From: Aquabacter sp040049275 | GTDB lineage: Bacteria > Pseudomonadota > Alphaproteobacteria > Rhizobiales > Xanthobacteraceae | Length of the DNA stretch: 64,000 nucleotides | Direction of reading: 5' to 3' | Assembly: GCF_040049275.1 (NCBI RefSeq) | Contig: NZ_JBDZDT010000008.1 | Coordinates: forward strand, 124,001-188,000 | Shown here: in pieces, positions 25,363 through 34,099 of the stretch | How positions within the stretch are numbered: position 1 is the first letter of the stretch | Layout: each line of letters begins with the position of its first letter | Translations under genes and position numbers: made by a program | Notes under the pieces: model-generated | What the model was told of the DNA's origin: nothing | Databases searched by the model: none | Seen by the model: the letters and a program-made list of their open reading frames with translations, nothing else

Positions 25363-28300
25363 CTATTCCGCCGCGGCGGAGATGCGCGGCTCTGGCAGAT
25401 CGACCTTGTGCGGCTCCGACCGGCGCTTCTCGCCCCTGAGGCGGGCATTGAGCCGGCCCATGGCGAGATAGATCACAGGGGTCGTGAACAGGGTCAGGAT
25501 CTGGCTCACCACCAGGCCGCCCACGATGGCGTAGCCGAGCGGCTGCCGCAGTTCCGAGCCGGTTCCCGTGCCGAGCATGAGCGGCACGCCGCCGAGGAGC
25601 GCCGCCATGGTGGTCATCATGATGGGCCGGAAACGCGTGAGGCAGGCCTCGTAGATGGACTGCTCCGGCGCCATGCCTTCCACGCGCTCCCGGGCGAGCG
25701 CGAAGTCGATCATCATGATGGCGTTCTTCTTCACGATGCCGATCAGGAGCAGGATGCCGATCAGGCCGATCACGCTGAGGTCGAAGCCGGACACATAGAG
25801 GATCAGCAGGGCTCCAAGGCCGGCCGACGGCAGCGTCGAGAGGATCGTCAGCGGGTGGATGAAGCTCTCATAGAGCACGCCGAGGATGATGTAGACGGCG
25901 ATTATCGCCGCAGCGATCAGATAGGGCTGGGTCGAGAGCGAATCCTGGAAGGCCTGCGCGGTGCCCTGGAACGTGCCGATGAGCGTGATGGGCTTGCCCA
26001 TCTGCGTCTCCGCCTGTCGGATCGCGTCCACCGCCTGGCCCAGCGCATAGCCGGGCGCGAGGTTGAAGCTCAGCGTCACCGCGGGGAACTGGCCCTGGTG
26101 GTTGATGGACAAATAGGTCGCCTGCGACGTGTCCACCTTCACGAGCGCTGACAGGGGGATCTGCTCGCCCGTGCGCGGCGACTTCACATAGATCTTGTCG
26201 AGGGAGGAGAAGTCCTTCTGCAGGTCCGGGTTCACTTCCAGGATCACGTGATACTGGGAGAGCTGGGTGAAATACTGCGCCACCTGGCGCTGGCCGAAGG
26301 CATCGTAGAGCGTGTCGTCGAGCACTTGCGGCTGGATGCCGAAGCGGGCGGCGGTGTCGCGGTCGATGGTGAGCGAAACGGTCGGCGCGGCGGTCTGTTG
26401 GTCGGTGGCGACGTCCTGGAGTTCGGGCAATGCCTTGAGCTTGTCGAGGACGCGCGGCGCCCATTCGTTCAGCTCGGTAAGGTTGGCGTCCTGCAGGGTG
26501 TACTGATACTGGGTGCGCGACGAGCGGCCGCCCACCCTTATGTCCTGTGCGGCCTGGAGGAAGAGGTTGATGCCCTCCACCTTGGCGAGCTTGGGCCGCA
26601 GCCGGTTGATGATCTGCTCCGCCGTCGCCTTGCGCTCGCTGCGGGGCTTCAGCGCGATCCAGACGCGCCCGGTATTGACGGTCTGAGATCCGCCGGTGGC
26701 CCCCACCGAGCTCGCCCACTGGTCGACATCCGGATCGGCAGCCACGATTTTCATCAGCTCGGCCTGCTTGTCCGACATGGCCGCGAACGAGATGTCCTGC
26801 GCGGCCTCGGTGACGCCCTGGATCATTCCCGTGTCCTGCTGCGGGAAGAAGCCCTTGGGGATGACCACGTAGAGATAGCCCGTGGCCATAACGGTGGCGA
26901 AGAACACCGCGAGGGTCACCTTCTGATGGCGCAGCACCCATTTCAGGCCGCGATCATAGGCCGCCAGCATGCCGTCGAAGAACGCCTCCATGGCGTTGTA
27001 GAGGCGGCCGTGCTTGAGGCCGTGCTGGTTCTTCAGGAAGCGCGAGCACATCATGGGCGTGAGCGTGAGCGAGACCACCACGGACACCAGGATGGTGACC
27101 GTGACCGTGACGGCGAATTCGCGGAGCAGCCGGCCGACGATGCCGCTCATGAGCAGCACCGGGATGAACACCGCCACCAGCGACAGGGAAATGGAGATGA
27201 TGGTGAAGCCGATCTCGCCGGCGCCGATGAGGGCGGCCTCGAAGGGCTTCTTTCCCTCCTCGATGTGCCGGTAGATGTTCTCCAGCATGACGATGGCGTC
27301 GTCCACCACGAAGCCCACCGCGATGGTGAGGCCCACCAGCGACAGGTTGTCGAGGCTGTAGCCGAGCACATACATCACGGCGAACGTGCCGATGAGCGCC
27401 ATGGGCACCGTGATGCTCGGGATGACGGTGGCCCAGAAGTCGCGCAGGAAGGCGAAGATCACCGCCACCACGAGCGCGATGGTGATCAGCATGGTGAACT
27501 GGACGTCGTCCACTGAGGCGCGGATGGTCTGCGTGCGGTCCTGGACGATGTTCACGTCGATGCCCGGCGGCAGCGAGGCGTCGAGCCGCGGGATCATGGC
27601 TTTGACTTGGTCCACCGTGTCGATGACATTGGCGCCGGGCTGCTTGAACACGATGAGTTGGATGCCCCGCTTGCCGTTCTGCCAGGAGGCGAGCTGGGTG
27701 TTCTCCGGGCCGTCTATGGCCCGGCCGATATCGCGTATGCGCACGGGGGCCCCATCCTTGTAGGCCACCACCACGTCGTTCCAGGGGCTGGCTGCCAGCA
27801 ACTGGTCGTCCGCATAGATGGTGAAGGACTGGGTCTTCCCGTTGAAGCTCCCCTTCGGGGCGTCCACCGTCGCGGCGGTAAGGACCGCGCGCACGTCCTC
27901 TAGGCTCAGCCCGAGCGCGGCCACCTTGGCGGGATCGATCTGGACGCGCACCGCCGGCTTCTGCTCGCCGGTGATGGCCACCTGGGCGATGCCGGGCACC
28001 TGGCTGATCTGCTGCGCGAGGATCGTGTCGGCATAATCGTCCAGCTTGATCAGGGGATAGAGATCCGACTGCACCGAGATCATCAGGATGGGGGAATCCG
28101 CCGGGTTGACCTTCCTGAAAGTCGGCGGGCTCGGCAGGTTCTTGGGCAACTGGCCGCTGGCGGCGTTGATGGCCGCCTGCACGTCCTGGGCGGCGGCATC
28201 GATGTTGCGGCCGAGATCGAACTGGATGGTGATGGCGACGACGCCCAGCGCGCTCGACGATGTCATCTGCGTCACGCCGGAGATCTGGCTGAACTGCCGC

Positions 28301-28503
28301 TCCAGCGGCGTCGCCACCGAGGACGCCATGGTCTCCGGGCTCGCGCCCGGCAGGGAGGCCGACACCTGCACGGTGGGAAAGTCCACCTGGGGCAAGGGCG
28401 CCACTGGCAGCATGGTGTAGGCGACGCTGCCCACCAGAACCAACGCGACCATCAGAAGGGTGGTGGCGATGGGCTTGCGGATGAAGGGGGTCGAGATGCT
28501 CAT
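25363..28503 (-). CDS. RND efflux pump inner-membrane transporter (HAE1 family, MdtB/MdtC/MuxB-like)
   Basis: 1046 residues, full length for an RND permease. The N-terminus MSISTPFIRKPIATTLLMVA followed by VAPLPQVDFPTVQVSASLPG and ATPLERQFSQISGV is typical of MdtB/C and MuxB/C proteins. Twelve membrane helices are expected. The TM4 region contains VGFVVDDAIVMLENIYRH, the proton-relay Asp pair. It exports hydrophobic or amphipathic compounds in exchange for protons, using the adjacent fusion protein and an outer-membrane channel encoded elsewhere. It overlaps the upstream fusion-protein gene by 4 nt. Confidence 0.93.
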   Translation of the reverse strand: MSISTPFIRKPIATTLLMVALVLVGSVAYTMLPVAPLPQVDFPTVQVSASLPGASPETMASSVATPLERQFSQISGVTQMTSSSALGVVAITIQFDLGRNIDAAAQDVQAAINAASGQLPKNLPSPPTFRKVNPADSPILMISVQSDLYPLIKLDDYADTILAQQISQVPGIAQVAITGEQKPAVRVQIDPAKVAALGLSLEDVRAVLTAATVDAPKGSFNGKTQSFTIYADDQLLAASPWNDVVVAYKDGAPVRIRDIGRAIDGPENTQLASWQNGKRGIQLIVFKQPGANVIDTVDQVKAMIPRLDASLPPGIDVNIVQDRTQTIRASVDDVQFTMLITIALVVAVIFAFLRDFWATVIPSITVPMALIGTFAVMYVLGYSLDNLSLVGLTIAVGFVVDDAIVMLENIYRHIEEGKKPFEAALIGAGEIGFTIISISLSLVAVFIPVLLMSGIVGRLLREFAVTVTVTILVSVVVSLTLTPMMCSRFLKNQHGLKHGRLYNAMEAFFDGMLAAYDRGLKWVLRHQKVTLAVFFATVMATGYLYVVIPKGFFPQQDTGMIQGVTEAAQDISFAAMSDKQAELMKIVAADPDVDQWASSVGATGGSQTVNTGRVWIALKPRSERKATAEQIINRLRPKLAKVEGINLFLQAAQDIRVGGRSSRTQYQYTLQDANLTELNEWAPRVLDKLKALPELQDVATDQQTAAPTVSLTIDRDTAARFGIQPQVLDDTLYDAFGQRQVAQYFTQLSQYHVILEVNPDLQKDFSSLDKIYVKSPRTGEQIPLSALVKVDTSQATYLSINHQGQFPAVTLSFNLAPGYALGQAVDAIRQAETQMGKPITLIGTFQGTAQAFQDSLSTQPYLIAAAIIAVYIILGVLYESFIHPLTILSTLPSAGLGALLILYVSGFDLSVIGLIGILLLIGIVKKNAIMMIDFALARERVEGMAPEQSIYEACLTRFRPIMMTTMAALLGGVPLMLGTGTGSELRQPLGYAIVGGLVVSQILTLFTTPVIYLAMGRLNARLRGEKRRSEPHKVDLPEPRISAAAE

Positions 28504-29693
28504 GCGCGCTTGTCGTCCCCGGCGACCTTGGTCGAATCCGGCGCCGCCTTCTGGCCGCCGGGCACGATGGAGACATGGGCCCCGGGCGTGAGCTTGTACT
28601 GGCCGTCCACCACCACCTGCTCCCCGGCGGAAAGCCCGGCCGTCACCACCGAGCGGTCCGGATCGACGGGACCAAGGGTGACCGCCTTCTTCTGGGCCAC
28701 GTTGTCGGAGCCGATGACGTAGACATACATGCCGTCCGGCCCGCGCTGGACCGCTTGCGAGGGGACGGTGACCACGTTCTTCAGCGTGTCCTCCAGCACC
28801 TTCACGTTCACGAAGGCGCCGGGCCAGAGCTTGAGGTCGGTGTTCGGGAAGGTGGCCTTGAGCTTGATGGTGCCCGTATCCGAGCTGATCTGGTTGTCGA
28901 TGAGCGCCACCTTGCCCTCGCCAAGCAGGGTGACGCCGTCCGGCTTGAAGGCCCTCGCCACCACCGCCCCGCGCTTCATGGCCGCCATGGTGGCGTCGAA
29001 GCGGTCCTGCGGAAGGGCGAAGACCACGGAGATGGGCTTGAGCTGGGTGATCACCACGATGCCGCCCGTATCGGTGGCGCGGATGATGTTGCCCTCATCG
29101 GTCAGGCGCACGCCGGTGCGGCCGGATATGGGCGCGCGGATCGTGGTGTAGCCCAGCTGAACCTGGGCGTTGTCGATGGTGGCCTGATCGCCCTGAACCG
29201 CCGCCTCGTACTGCGCCACGAGGGCGGTCTGGGTGTCGAGGGACTGCTGCGAGGCGGCGTTCTTCGCCACCAGCGTCTTGAAACGCTCAAGATCGGCCTT
29301 CGCATTGGCCAGCAAGGCCTGGTCCTTCGCCTTGGCGGCCTGCGCCTGCGCCAGGGCCGCCTGATAGGGCCGCGGGTCGATCTGGGCGAGGACGTCGCCT
29401 TCCTTTACGTCCTGGCCCTCCGTGAAGGAGACCTTCTGCAGTTCGCCGTCGACGCGCGCGGTGACCGTCACCGTGTTGAAGGCCTTCACCGCGCCGATGC
29501 CGGTGGCATAGATGGGCACGTCCTCGGTCTGCGCCTGTGCGGTCACCACGGGGATGGCGGCCGCCCCGCGCTTGGCGGGCTTCGCCTCCGCGGTCCCGGC
29601 CGGCAGGCCATACGGCGCGAGCATGTCGAAGTGCCATGCGAGCCCTCCGGCAACCCCGAGCGCCAGAATGAGGACCCAGAACAGACGACGCAT
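28500..29693 (-). CDS. RND efflux periplasmic adaptor (MdtA/HlyD-like)
   Basis: 397 residues from ATG 29693. The frame is open to 30002, but the N-terminal membrane signal MRRLFWVLILALGVAGGLAW begins at 29693. Barrel and lipoyl-like halves (VTARVDGELQKVSFTEGQDV and YTTIRAPISGRTGVRL) flank a helical hairpin (AALAQAQAAKAKDQALLANA). The C-terminus has VTVPSQAVQRGPDGMYVYVI. It links the RND pump to the outer-membrane channel. It is the first gene of the two-gene operon and divergent, by 280 bp, from an ECF sigma factor gene. Confidence 0.92.
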   Translation of the reverse strand: MRRLFWVLILALGVAGGLAWHFDMLAPYGLPAGTAEAKPAKRGAAAIPVVTAQAQTEDVPIYATGIGAVKAFNTVTVTARVDGELQKVSFTEGQDVKEGDVLAQIDPRPYQAALAQAQAAKAKDQALLANAKADLERFKTLVAKNAASQQSLDTQTALVAQYEAAVQGDQATIDNAQVQLGYTTIRAPISGRTGVRLTDEGNIIRATDTGGIVVITQLKPISVVFALPQDRFDATMAAMKRGAVVARAFKPDGVTLLGEGKVALIDNQISSDTGTIKLKATFPNTDLKLWPGAFVNVKVLEDTLKNVVTVPSQAVQRGPDGMYVYVIGSDNVAQKKAVTLGPVDPDRSVVTAGLSAGEQVVVDGQYKLTPGAHVSIVPGGQKAAPDSTKVAGDDKRA

Positions 29694-29973
29694 CGATATC
29701 GCTCCAGCGGAAAGGCTTCGTTCAACCCTTGAACACGCTGCACCGCAAAATCCTGCGCGCGATCCTCGGAAATCACCGAACCGTGATCCGATCGCGTAAG
29801 ATGCGCAGCGCAGGGTTTCGTCCCGCTCCGTGTTGAAATTCCGTGACGTACCGTGTGCTGGGGGCGCGGTGCTCGCGATAACGGACCCACTCTTGCGAAT
29901 GCAGGTGAAGGGCGCGAGGAGTTCAGCGCACCATGGTGACATGCTGCGGCAAGGCATGGGATAAGATCCCCGG

Positions 29974-30519
29974 ATGCGCGAGGCCAGCGACGAAGACCTC
30001 ATGGCGCAGGTGGCGCGGGGCGACGAGAGGGCCTTCCGGACCCTGGCGGAGCGCTTTGCCGGCCGGGCGAGCGGCCTCGCCCGGCGCTATCTCGGCAATG
30101 ACACCGATGCCGAGGAGGTGGTCCAGGAAGCCCTGCTGCGGGTCTGGACCGCTGCGCCCCGCTGGCGGCCCGAGGCAGCCTTCGGCACATGGTTCTACCA
30201 GATCGTGGTCCATCTCTGCCTCAACCGGCTGCGGCGGGCGCCGCACCGGCCCCTGGAGGAGGCGGACGACCCGGTGGACCCCGCGCCCGATGCCCTTGCC
30301 CGGCTCCAGGAGCGGGACGAGAACCGCGCGCTGGAGGCAGCAATCTCCGCGCTCCCCGAGCGGCAGCGGGCGGTGGTTCTGCTCACCTATTGGGAAGGTT
30401 TCTCCAATGCCCGCACCGCCGAGATCCTCGGGGCGTCGGTTTCCAGCGTCGAGACGCTTCTCGTTCGGGCCCGCAGGAGCCTGCGCGAGCATCTGCGCCG
30501 CCCCCGTGACGAGGAGTAG
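29974..30519 (+). CDS. ECF-type RNA polymerase sigma factor
   Basis: 181 residues. Sigma region 2 lies at about 20-90 (RYLGNDTDAEEVVQEALLRV, TWFYQIVVHLCLNRLRR) and region 4 at about 125-178 (ALPERQRAVVLLTYWEGFSN, ILGASVSSVETLLVRARRSL). Extra-cytoplasmic function sigma factors direct transcription of stress or metal regulons. The next gene, 3 bp away, encodes a likely membrane anti-sigma factor. Another ATG at 29933 in a different frame is not relevant. Confidence 0.92.
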   Translation: MREASDEDLMAQVARGDERAFRTLAERFAGRASGLARRYLGNDTDAEEVVQEALLRVWTAAPRWRPEAAFGTWFYQIVVHLCLNRLRRAPHRPLEEADDPVDPAPDALARLQERDENRALEAAISALPERQRAVVLLTYWEGFSNARTAEILGASVSSVETLLVRARRSLREHLRRPRDEE

Positions 30520-30522
30520 ACG

Positions 30523-30993
30523 ATGACCCGCGAACAGCTCGAACATCTCGTCGCCATCCACGGCTCGGACATGGCGGGCTGGCCCACGGAGGACCGTTCG
30601 CGGGCCGAGGAATTCCTGCGCCGCGCACCCGAAGCGCGATCCCTTCTCGCCGAGGAGGCGTGCCTCGATGCCCGGCTCGCGGGTGCGTATTCCCGGCAGC
30701 TCACACCGGCGGACGAGGCGGCCGGGCGCTCGGCCCTCGCCCGGCTCCTCGCGACCCCTCTGCCGCCGCAGAACCGGTCGGCCACCGCGCGGTGGCTGCC
30801 CTCCTGGCTGCTGGCGTTCGACCTGCGCCCATCCTGGCCGAGCATCGCGGCGCTGGCGGGGATGGCCCTTCTCGGCATCTTCGTCGGCAGCTATGCCGAC
30901 CACGCGCCCTCGGCACCTCCCATGGAGGTTGCCCGCGCGACCCCCGGCCCCACCATGTTCGAGCCCGCACCGCTGCTGGAGTCCGGCCTATGA
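30523..30993 (+). CDS. putative membrane anti-sigma factor
   Basis: 156 residues with a soluble N-terminal ~90 residues (EQLEHLVAIHGSDMAGWPTE, FLRRAPEARSLLAEEACLDA), one membrane helix at about 106-123 (PSIAALAGMALLGIFVGSY) and a short periplasmic tail. No zinc-finger HxxxCxxC is present. Position 3 bp after an ECF sigma gene and the one-helix topology make it the likely anti-sigma partner. Sequence alone would not give that name. Its TGA overlaps the ATG of the next gene. Confidence 0.72.
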   Translation: MTREQLEHLVAIHGSDMAGWPTEDRSRAEEFLRRAPEARSLLAEEACLDARLAGAYSRQLTPADEAAGRSALARLLATPLPPQNRSATARWLPSWLLAFDLRPSWPSIAALAGMALLGIFVGSYADHAPSAPPMEVARATPGPTMFEPAPLLESGL

Positions 30994-31487
30994 GAGCAAA
31001 CATTGCGAGCCCGGCCTGGATGCCGCCCCAGCGCCTCCTGCTGGTGGCCTCCATCGCGCTGAACCTGTTTTTCCTGGGTTGCGCGGCCGCCATGGTGGTG
31101 CGTCCGGCACCTTCGCCCGTCATCGCCACGAGCGTCGACCACAGTCCCACCGCCCGCATCGCCGCCATCGCGGCGACCCTGCCGCCGGCGGACGCGCGAA
31201 TCCTCTACGAGAAATTCCGTGCGGCGGAGCCGGAGATCAACGCCGAGCAGGCGGTCTCGGAGAAGGCCCAAAGCGTGGTCAGGCAGACGCTCACGGCCGA
31301 GCCGTTCGATCCCGAAGCCGCCACCCGCGCGCTCGCCACGCTCCAAACCACCCGCCGCGACCTCTGGCACATTCTGCACGGGGTCGCTGTCGAAGCCGCA
31401 ACGCAGATGTCGGCAGACGGCCGCGCCCGCCTCGCAGGCGGCCTGCCACCGAACGCGCAGAGAACCTCACCGAACCAAGCTCAGTAA
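30990..31487 (+). CDS. periplasmic Spy/CpxP/CnrX-like sensor (heavy-metal-sensor type)
   Basis: 165 residues. An uncleaved N-terminal helix (LLLVASIALNLFFLGCAAAM) anchors a periplasmic helical domain (ARIAAIAATLPPADARILYE, FRAAEPEINAEQAVSEKAQS, RQTLTAEPFDPEAATRALAT) that matches the helical hairpin pattern of periplasmic heavy-metal sensors and Spy-type chaperones. With the sigma and anti-sigma genes it forms a three-gene operon resembling CnrYXH in layout. It may report envelope stress or metals to the anti-sigma factor. This role is inferred. Confidence 0.72.
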   Translation: MRANIASPAWMPPQRLLLVASIALNLFFLGCAAAMVVRPAPSPVIATSVDHSPTARIAAIAATLPPADARILYEKFRAAEPEINAEQAVSEKAQSVVRQTLTAEPFDPEAATRALATLQTTRRDLWHILHGVAVEAATQMSADGRARLAGGLPPNAQRTSPNQAQ

Positions 31488-31588
31488 TGTGAGCTATCCA
31501 TCTCGGCCGGATCGGATTGCCCGTGTGGCAAGTTCGGCATCATGATCATGTTCCGGAAGGATCCCGGCGGCTTTTTGGACAACGGACG

Positions 31589-32587
31589 CTATTCCGCTGC
31601 ACGGATCGGCTGAGCGGCAGCTGAACGGACCGCGCCCGGCGCGCTCCCGATCACCCGTTTGAACGCCCGGCTGAACGCGGCCTGCGAGCCGTAGCCGAGG
31701 CGGAGTGCGGCAGCCTCGATGGATACGCGGTCCCGCGCGATCCACTGCGCGGCAAGCCGCATGCGCAGGTCGGTGAGGTAGCGCAGCGGCGTCATGCCGG
31801 TCACCTCGAGAAAGCGTTCCGCGAAGACGGACCGGGAGCTGCCCATCTCGGCCGCGAGATCGGCGACGGTCCACCCGCGGCCAGGATCGCGGTGCACGGC
31901 GGCGATCACGCGGCCAAGCCGTGGATCGCGCAACGCCGCAGCCCAGCCTGTCGCCGCGCCGCACCCGCACTCGACCCAGGCCCGCACGATGAAGGCGGAG
32001 ACCACCTCGGCAAGCCGCGCCAATATGCCCGCAAAGCCGGCCCGCTCTCCACTGGCTTCACGCTCCATCGCCTCGAGCATGGGCAGGATTTCCGGGTAGC
32101 GCTCCAGTAGGGTGTCGGCCGACATCACGTCCGGCATCAGAGACACCAGCGGGTGCATGCCGCCGAGGTCGAACCCCATGCAGCCCGTGAAGATCACCAC
32201 GTCGCTATTCCGGCAGGTCTCTTCCACGCAAGCATTGATATCGCCGACCGTGGGGCAGAGCGGCGCGATGCCATAGGCGGCGACCTCGCGGACCGGCGCA
32301 GCGGCCTGCGAGACGAGGTCGTGGACACCGCCGTGCGGCAGCAGGACGGCGGCGCCAGCCTCCAGCACCTGATCCGCCTCGTTCTCTCGACGCAGGAAGA
32401 CGGTGCCGCGCGCGACGAAATGGAACTGCGCCCGCCCCTCCTCGCTGCCGAAGCGCAGGCCGAAAGGGGGAGAGATCTGGATCCGCCGGTAATTGAGCCC
32501 GACAAGACGCATGCCGATGAGCAATTCGCTCACGACATCCTCTGATGCGGCGGGCTTGCCACCATTATCGGACGAACGATCAAACAT
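31589..32587 (-). CDS. AraC-family regulator with N-terminal cupin domain
   Basis: 332 residues from ATG 32587 (ATG 32620 would add 11 residues, and neither has a strong ribosome site). The N-terminal part is an AraC cupin-6 domain (RIQISPPFGLRFGSEEGRAQ, FHFVARGTVFLRRE, LLPHGGVHDLV). The C-terminal part has two helix-turn-helix motifs (WTVADLAAEMGSSRSVFAER; AALRLGYGSQAAFSRAFKRV). It is divergent from an MFS exporter gene and most likely controls it. Two TATCGGAC direct repeats 21 bp apart overlap its start. Confidence 0.9.
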   Translation of the reverse strand: MFDRSSDNGGKPAASEDVVSELLIGMRLVGLNYRRIQISPPFGLRFGSEEGRAQFHFVARGTVFLRRENEADQVLEAGAAVLLPHGGVHDLVSQAAAPVREVAAYGIAPLCPTVGDINACVEETCRNSDVVIFTGCMGFDLGGMHPLVSLMPDVMSADTLLERYPEILPMLEAMEREASGERAGFAGILARLAEVVSAFIVRAWVECGCGAATGWAAALRDPRLGRVIAAVHRDPGRGWTVADLAAEMGSSRSVFAERFLEVTGMTPLRYLTDLRMRLAAQWIARDRVSIEAAALRLGYGSQAAFSRAFKRVIGSAPGAVRSAAAQPIRAAE

Positions 32588-32594
32588 ATCGGAC
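32566..32594. promoter_or_regulatory. direct repeat TATCGGAC (21-bp period), candidate AraC operator
   Basis: TATCGGAC occurs at 32566-32573 and 32587-32594, exactly two helical turns apart. An inverted GTCCG at 32610-32614 lies between the pair and the MFS gene. AraC-type proteins typically bind such repeats. The site overlaps the araC-like start, which suits autoregulation and control of the divergent exporter. Confidence 0.5.
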
Positions 32595-32670
32595 TGAATA
32601 GCATATATCGTCCGGCACATCGAGCCTATGCATGGTGCAATGCAACAGCATTCCCTGGAAAGGACGACGG

Positions 32671-33861
32671 ATGAGTGAAACGCTCACGCTCGAAAAGGCG
32701 GCAGAGGCGCGCGAAGCGCCGGCCTGGGCAGCAGTCGGCGCGATGGCACTTGGAGTGTTCGCGCTGGTGACGGCTGAATTCCTGCCGGCAAGCCTGCTGA
32801 CCCCCATGGCTGCGGGGCTCGGCGTTACAGAGGCCGCCGCCGGCCAGGCGGTGACCGCGACGGCGCTGGTGGCGCTCGTCTCCAGCCTTCTGGTCGCCGC
32901 CGTGACACGGGGCATCGACCGCCGTCTCCTTCTGCTGGCCTTCTCGGCCATGCTTGTCGCCTCGAATCTCATCGTTGCCTTGGCGCCGAACCTGCCGTTG
33001 CTGCTTGTCGGCCGCGTGCTTCTCGGCATCGCCATCGGCGGCTTCTGGGCGATGTCGGCGGCGCTGACCATGCGGCTGGTGCCTGAGGCGCTGGTGCCGC
33101 GCGCCCTTTCGATGATCTTCAGCGGCGTCTCTGCGGCGACCATCTTCGCGGCGCCGGTGGGCAGCTATCTCGGATATATGCTCGGCTGGCGCAGCGTGTT
33201 TCTCCTGGCCGCCGGCCTCGGCGTCGTAACAATCATCGCGCAGATCGCGACCCTGCCCCGCATGGCCCCCACCGGTTCGGCGCAGCTGCGCACGCTTATC
33301 GACGTGCTCCGCCGGCCCGGAATCGGCGTCGGCATGATCGCCGCGATGCTGGCTTTCGCCGGACATTTCGCGGTCTTCACTTATATCAGGCCGTTCCTCG
33401 AGACGGTCACCGGCTTCAGCATCGATGCGGTGTCGGCAACCTTGCTCGGCTTCGGCGTCGCCAATTTCATCGGAACACTGCTCGCCGGCCCGATGATCGA
33501 GCGGAGCCTCAAATTTGCGCTCCTTTCCATGCCGCTCCTGATGGGTGCGCTGGGCATCGCCCTCGTCACGCTCCAGGGAAGCCCCATGGGTCATGCGCTG
33601 CTGATCGCGCTCTGGGGGCTCGCCTTCGGCGCAGTACCGGTCGCGTGGTCCACGTGGCTGACCCGCACGGTGCCCGATCAGGCAGAGACCGCCGGTGGCC
33701 TGCTCGTCGCCGCCGTCCAGTTTGCGATCTCCGTCGGCGCGGCGGGCGGCGGCGTGGTCTTCGCCTTGGACGGTGCGGTAGGCGTCTTCGGCGCCGCGAG
33801 CCTCATCCTCCTGTCAGCAGCGCTCCTCGTCGTCCTAGGCGTACGCACACGCCCGGCTTGA
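32671..33861 (+). CDS. MFS exporter (DHA1/sugar-efflux, NepI-like)
   Basis: 396 residues with 12 predicted helices, including ALGVFALVTAEFLPASLLTP, the conserved GRVLLGIAIGGFWAMSAALT, and AAPVGSYLGYMLGWRSVFLL (motif C region). This pattern fits DHA1 exporters of the AraJ/NepI/YdhP type, which expel sugars, purine ribonucleosides or drugs. ATG 32671 follows an AAAGGA site. Shared divergent promoter with the AraC-cupin regulator suggests inducer-controlled export. Confidence 0.9.
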   Translation: MSETLTLEKAAEAREAPAWAAVGAMALGVFALVTAEFLPASLLTPMAAGLGVTEAAAGQAVTATALVALVSSLLVAAVTRGIDRRLLLLAFSAMLVASNLIVALAPNLPLLLVGRVLLGIAIGGFWAMSAALTMRLVPEALVPRALSMIFSGVSAATIFAAPVGSYLGYMLGWRSVFLLAAGLGVVTIIAQIATLPRMAPTGSAQLRTLIDVLRRPGIGVGMIAAMLAFAGHFAVFTYIRPFLETVTGFSIDAVSATLLGFGVANFIGTLLAGPMIERSLKFALLSMPLLMGALGIALVTLQGSPMGHALLIALWGLAFGAVPVAWSTWLTRTVPDQAETAGGLLVAAVQFAISVGAAGGGVVFALDGAVGVFGAASLILLSAALLVVLGVRTRPA

Positions 33862-33936
33862 GACTGGAGCGGCGCCTGCCGGCGCGGATCTCCGCGTCGA
33901 TCACGTCCGGCACGCTGGCCAGCCCTACGGTGAGCC

Positions 33937-33968
33937 AAGCGGGCGGGTCTTATCGGACCCACCCGCTT
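33937..33968. terminator. hairpin between convergent transporter genes
   Basis: AAGCGGGCGGGTC (33937-33949) pairs with GACCCACCCGCTT (33956-33968), with one G-T position and a 6-nt loop. It lies 75 bp after the MFS stop and 131 bp beyond the emrB stop on the other strand. There is no T tract, so it may be a bidirectional Rho-assisted terminator. Confidence 0.5.
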
Positions 33969-34006
33969 GTCCGTTGGGAGACGTCGCGCGCTTGGATATC
34001 TCTGCT

Positions 34007-34060
34007 TTACAGCTTGGAGCCTGCATCGACGTGGAACGTCTCGCCCAGAAGATCTAAGAC
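34007..34060 (-). pseudogene. possible C-terminal fragment of a short-chain dehydrogenase
   Basis: The reverse strand reads LLGETFHVDAGSKL and then a TAA stop at 34007-34009. The GETxHVDAG ending is typical of SDR-family C-termini. Only about 17 codons are present and stops lie upstream, so it would be a decayed remnant. A chance match is possible. Confidence 0.3.
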
Positions 34061-34099
34061 ACCACAATAAGCCTGAAGCTGCCGTCCTGCGTCCTCCCA

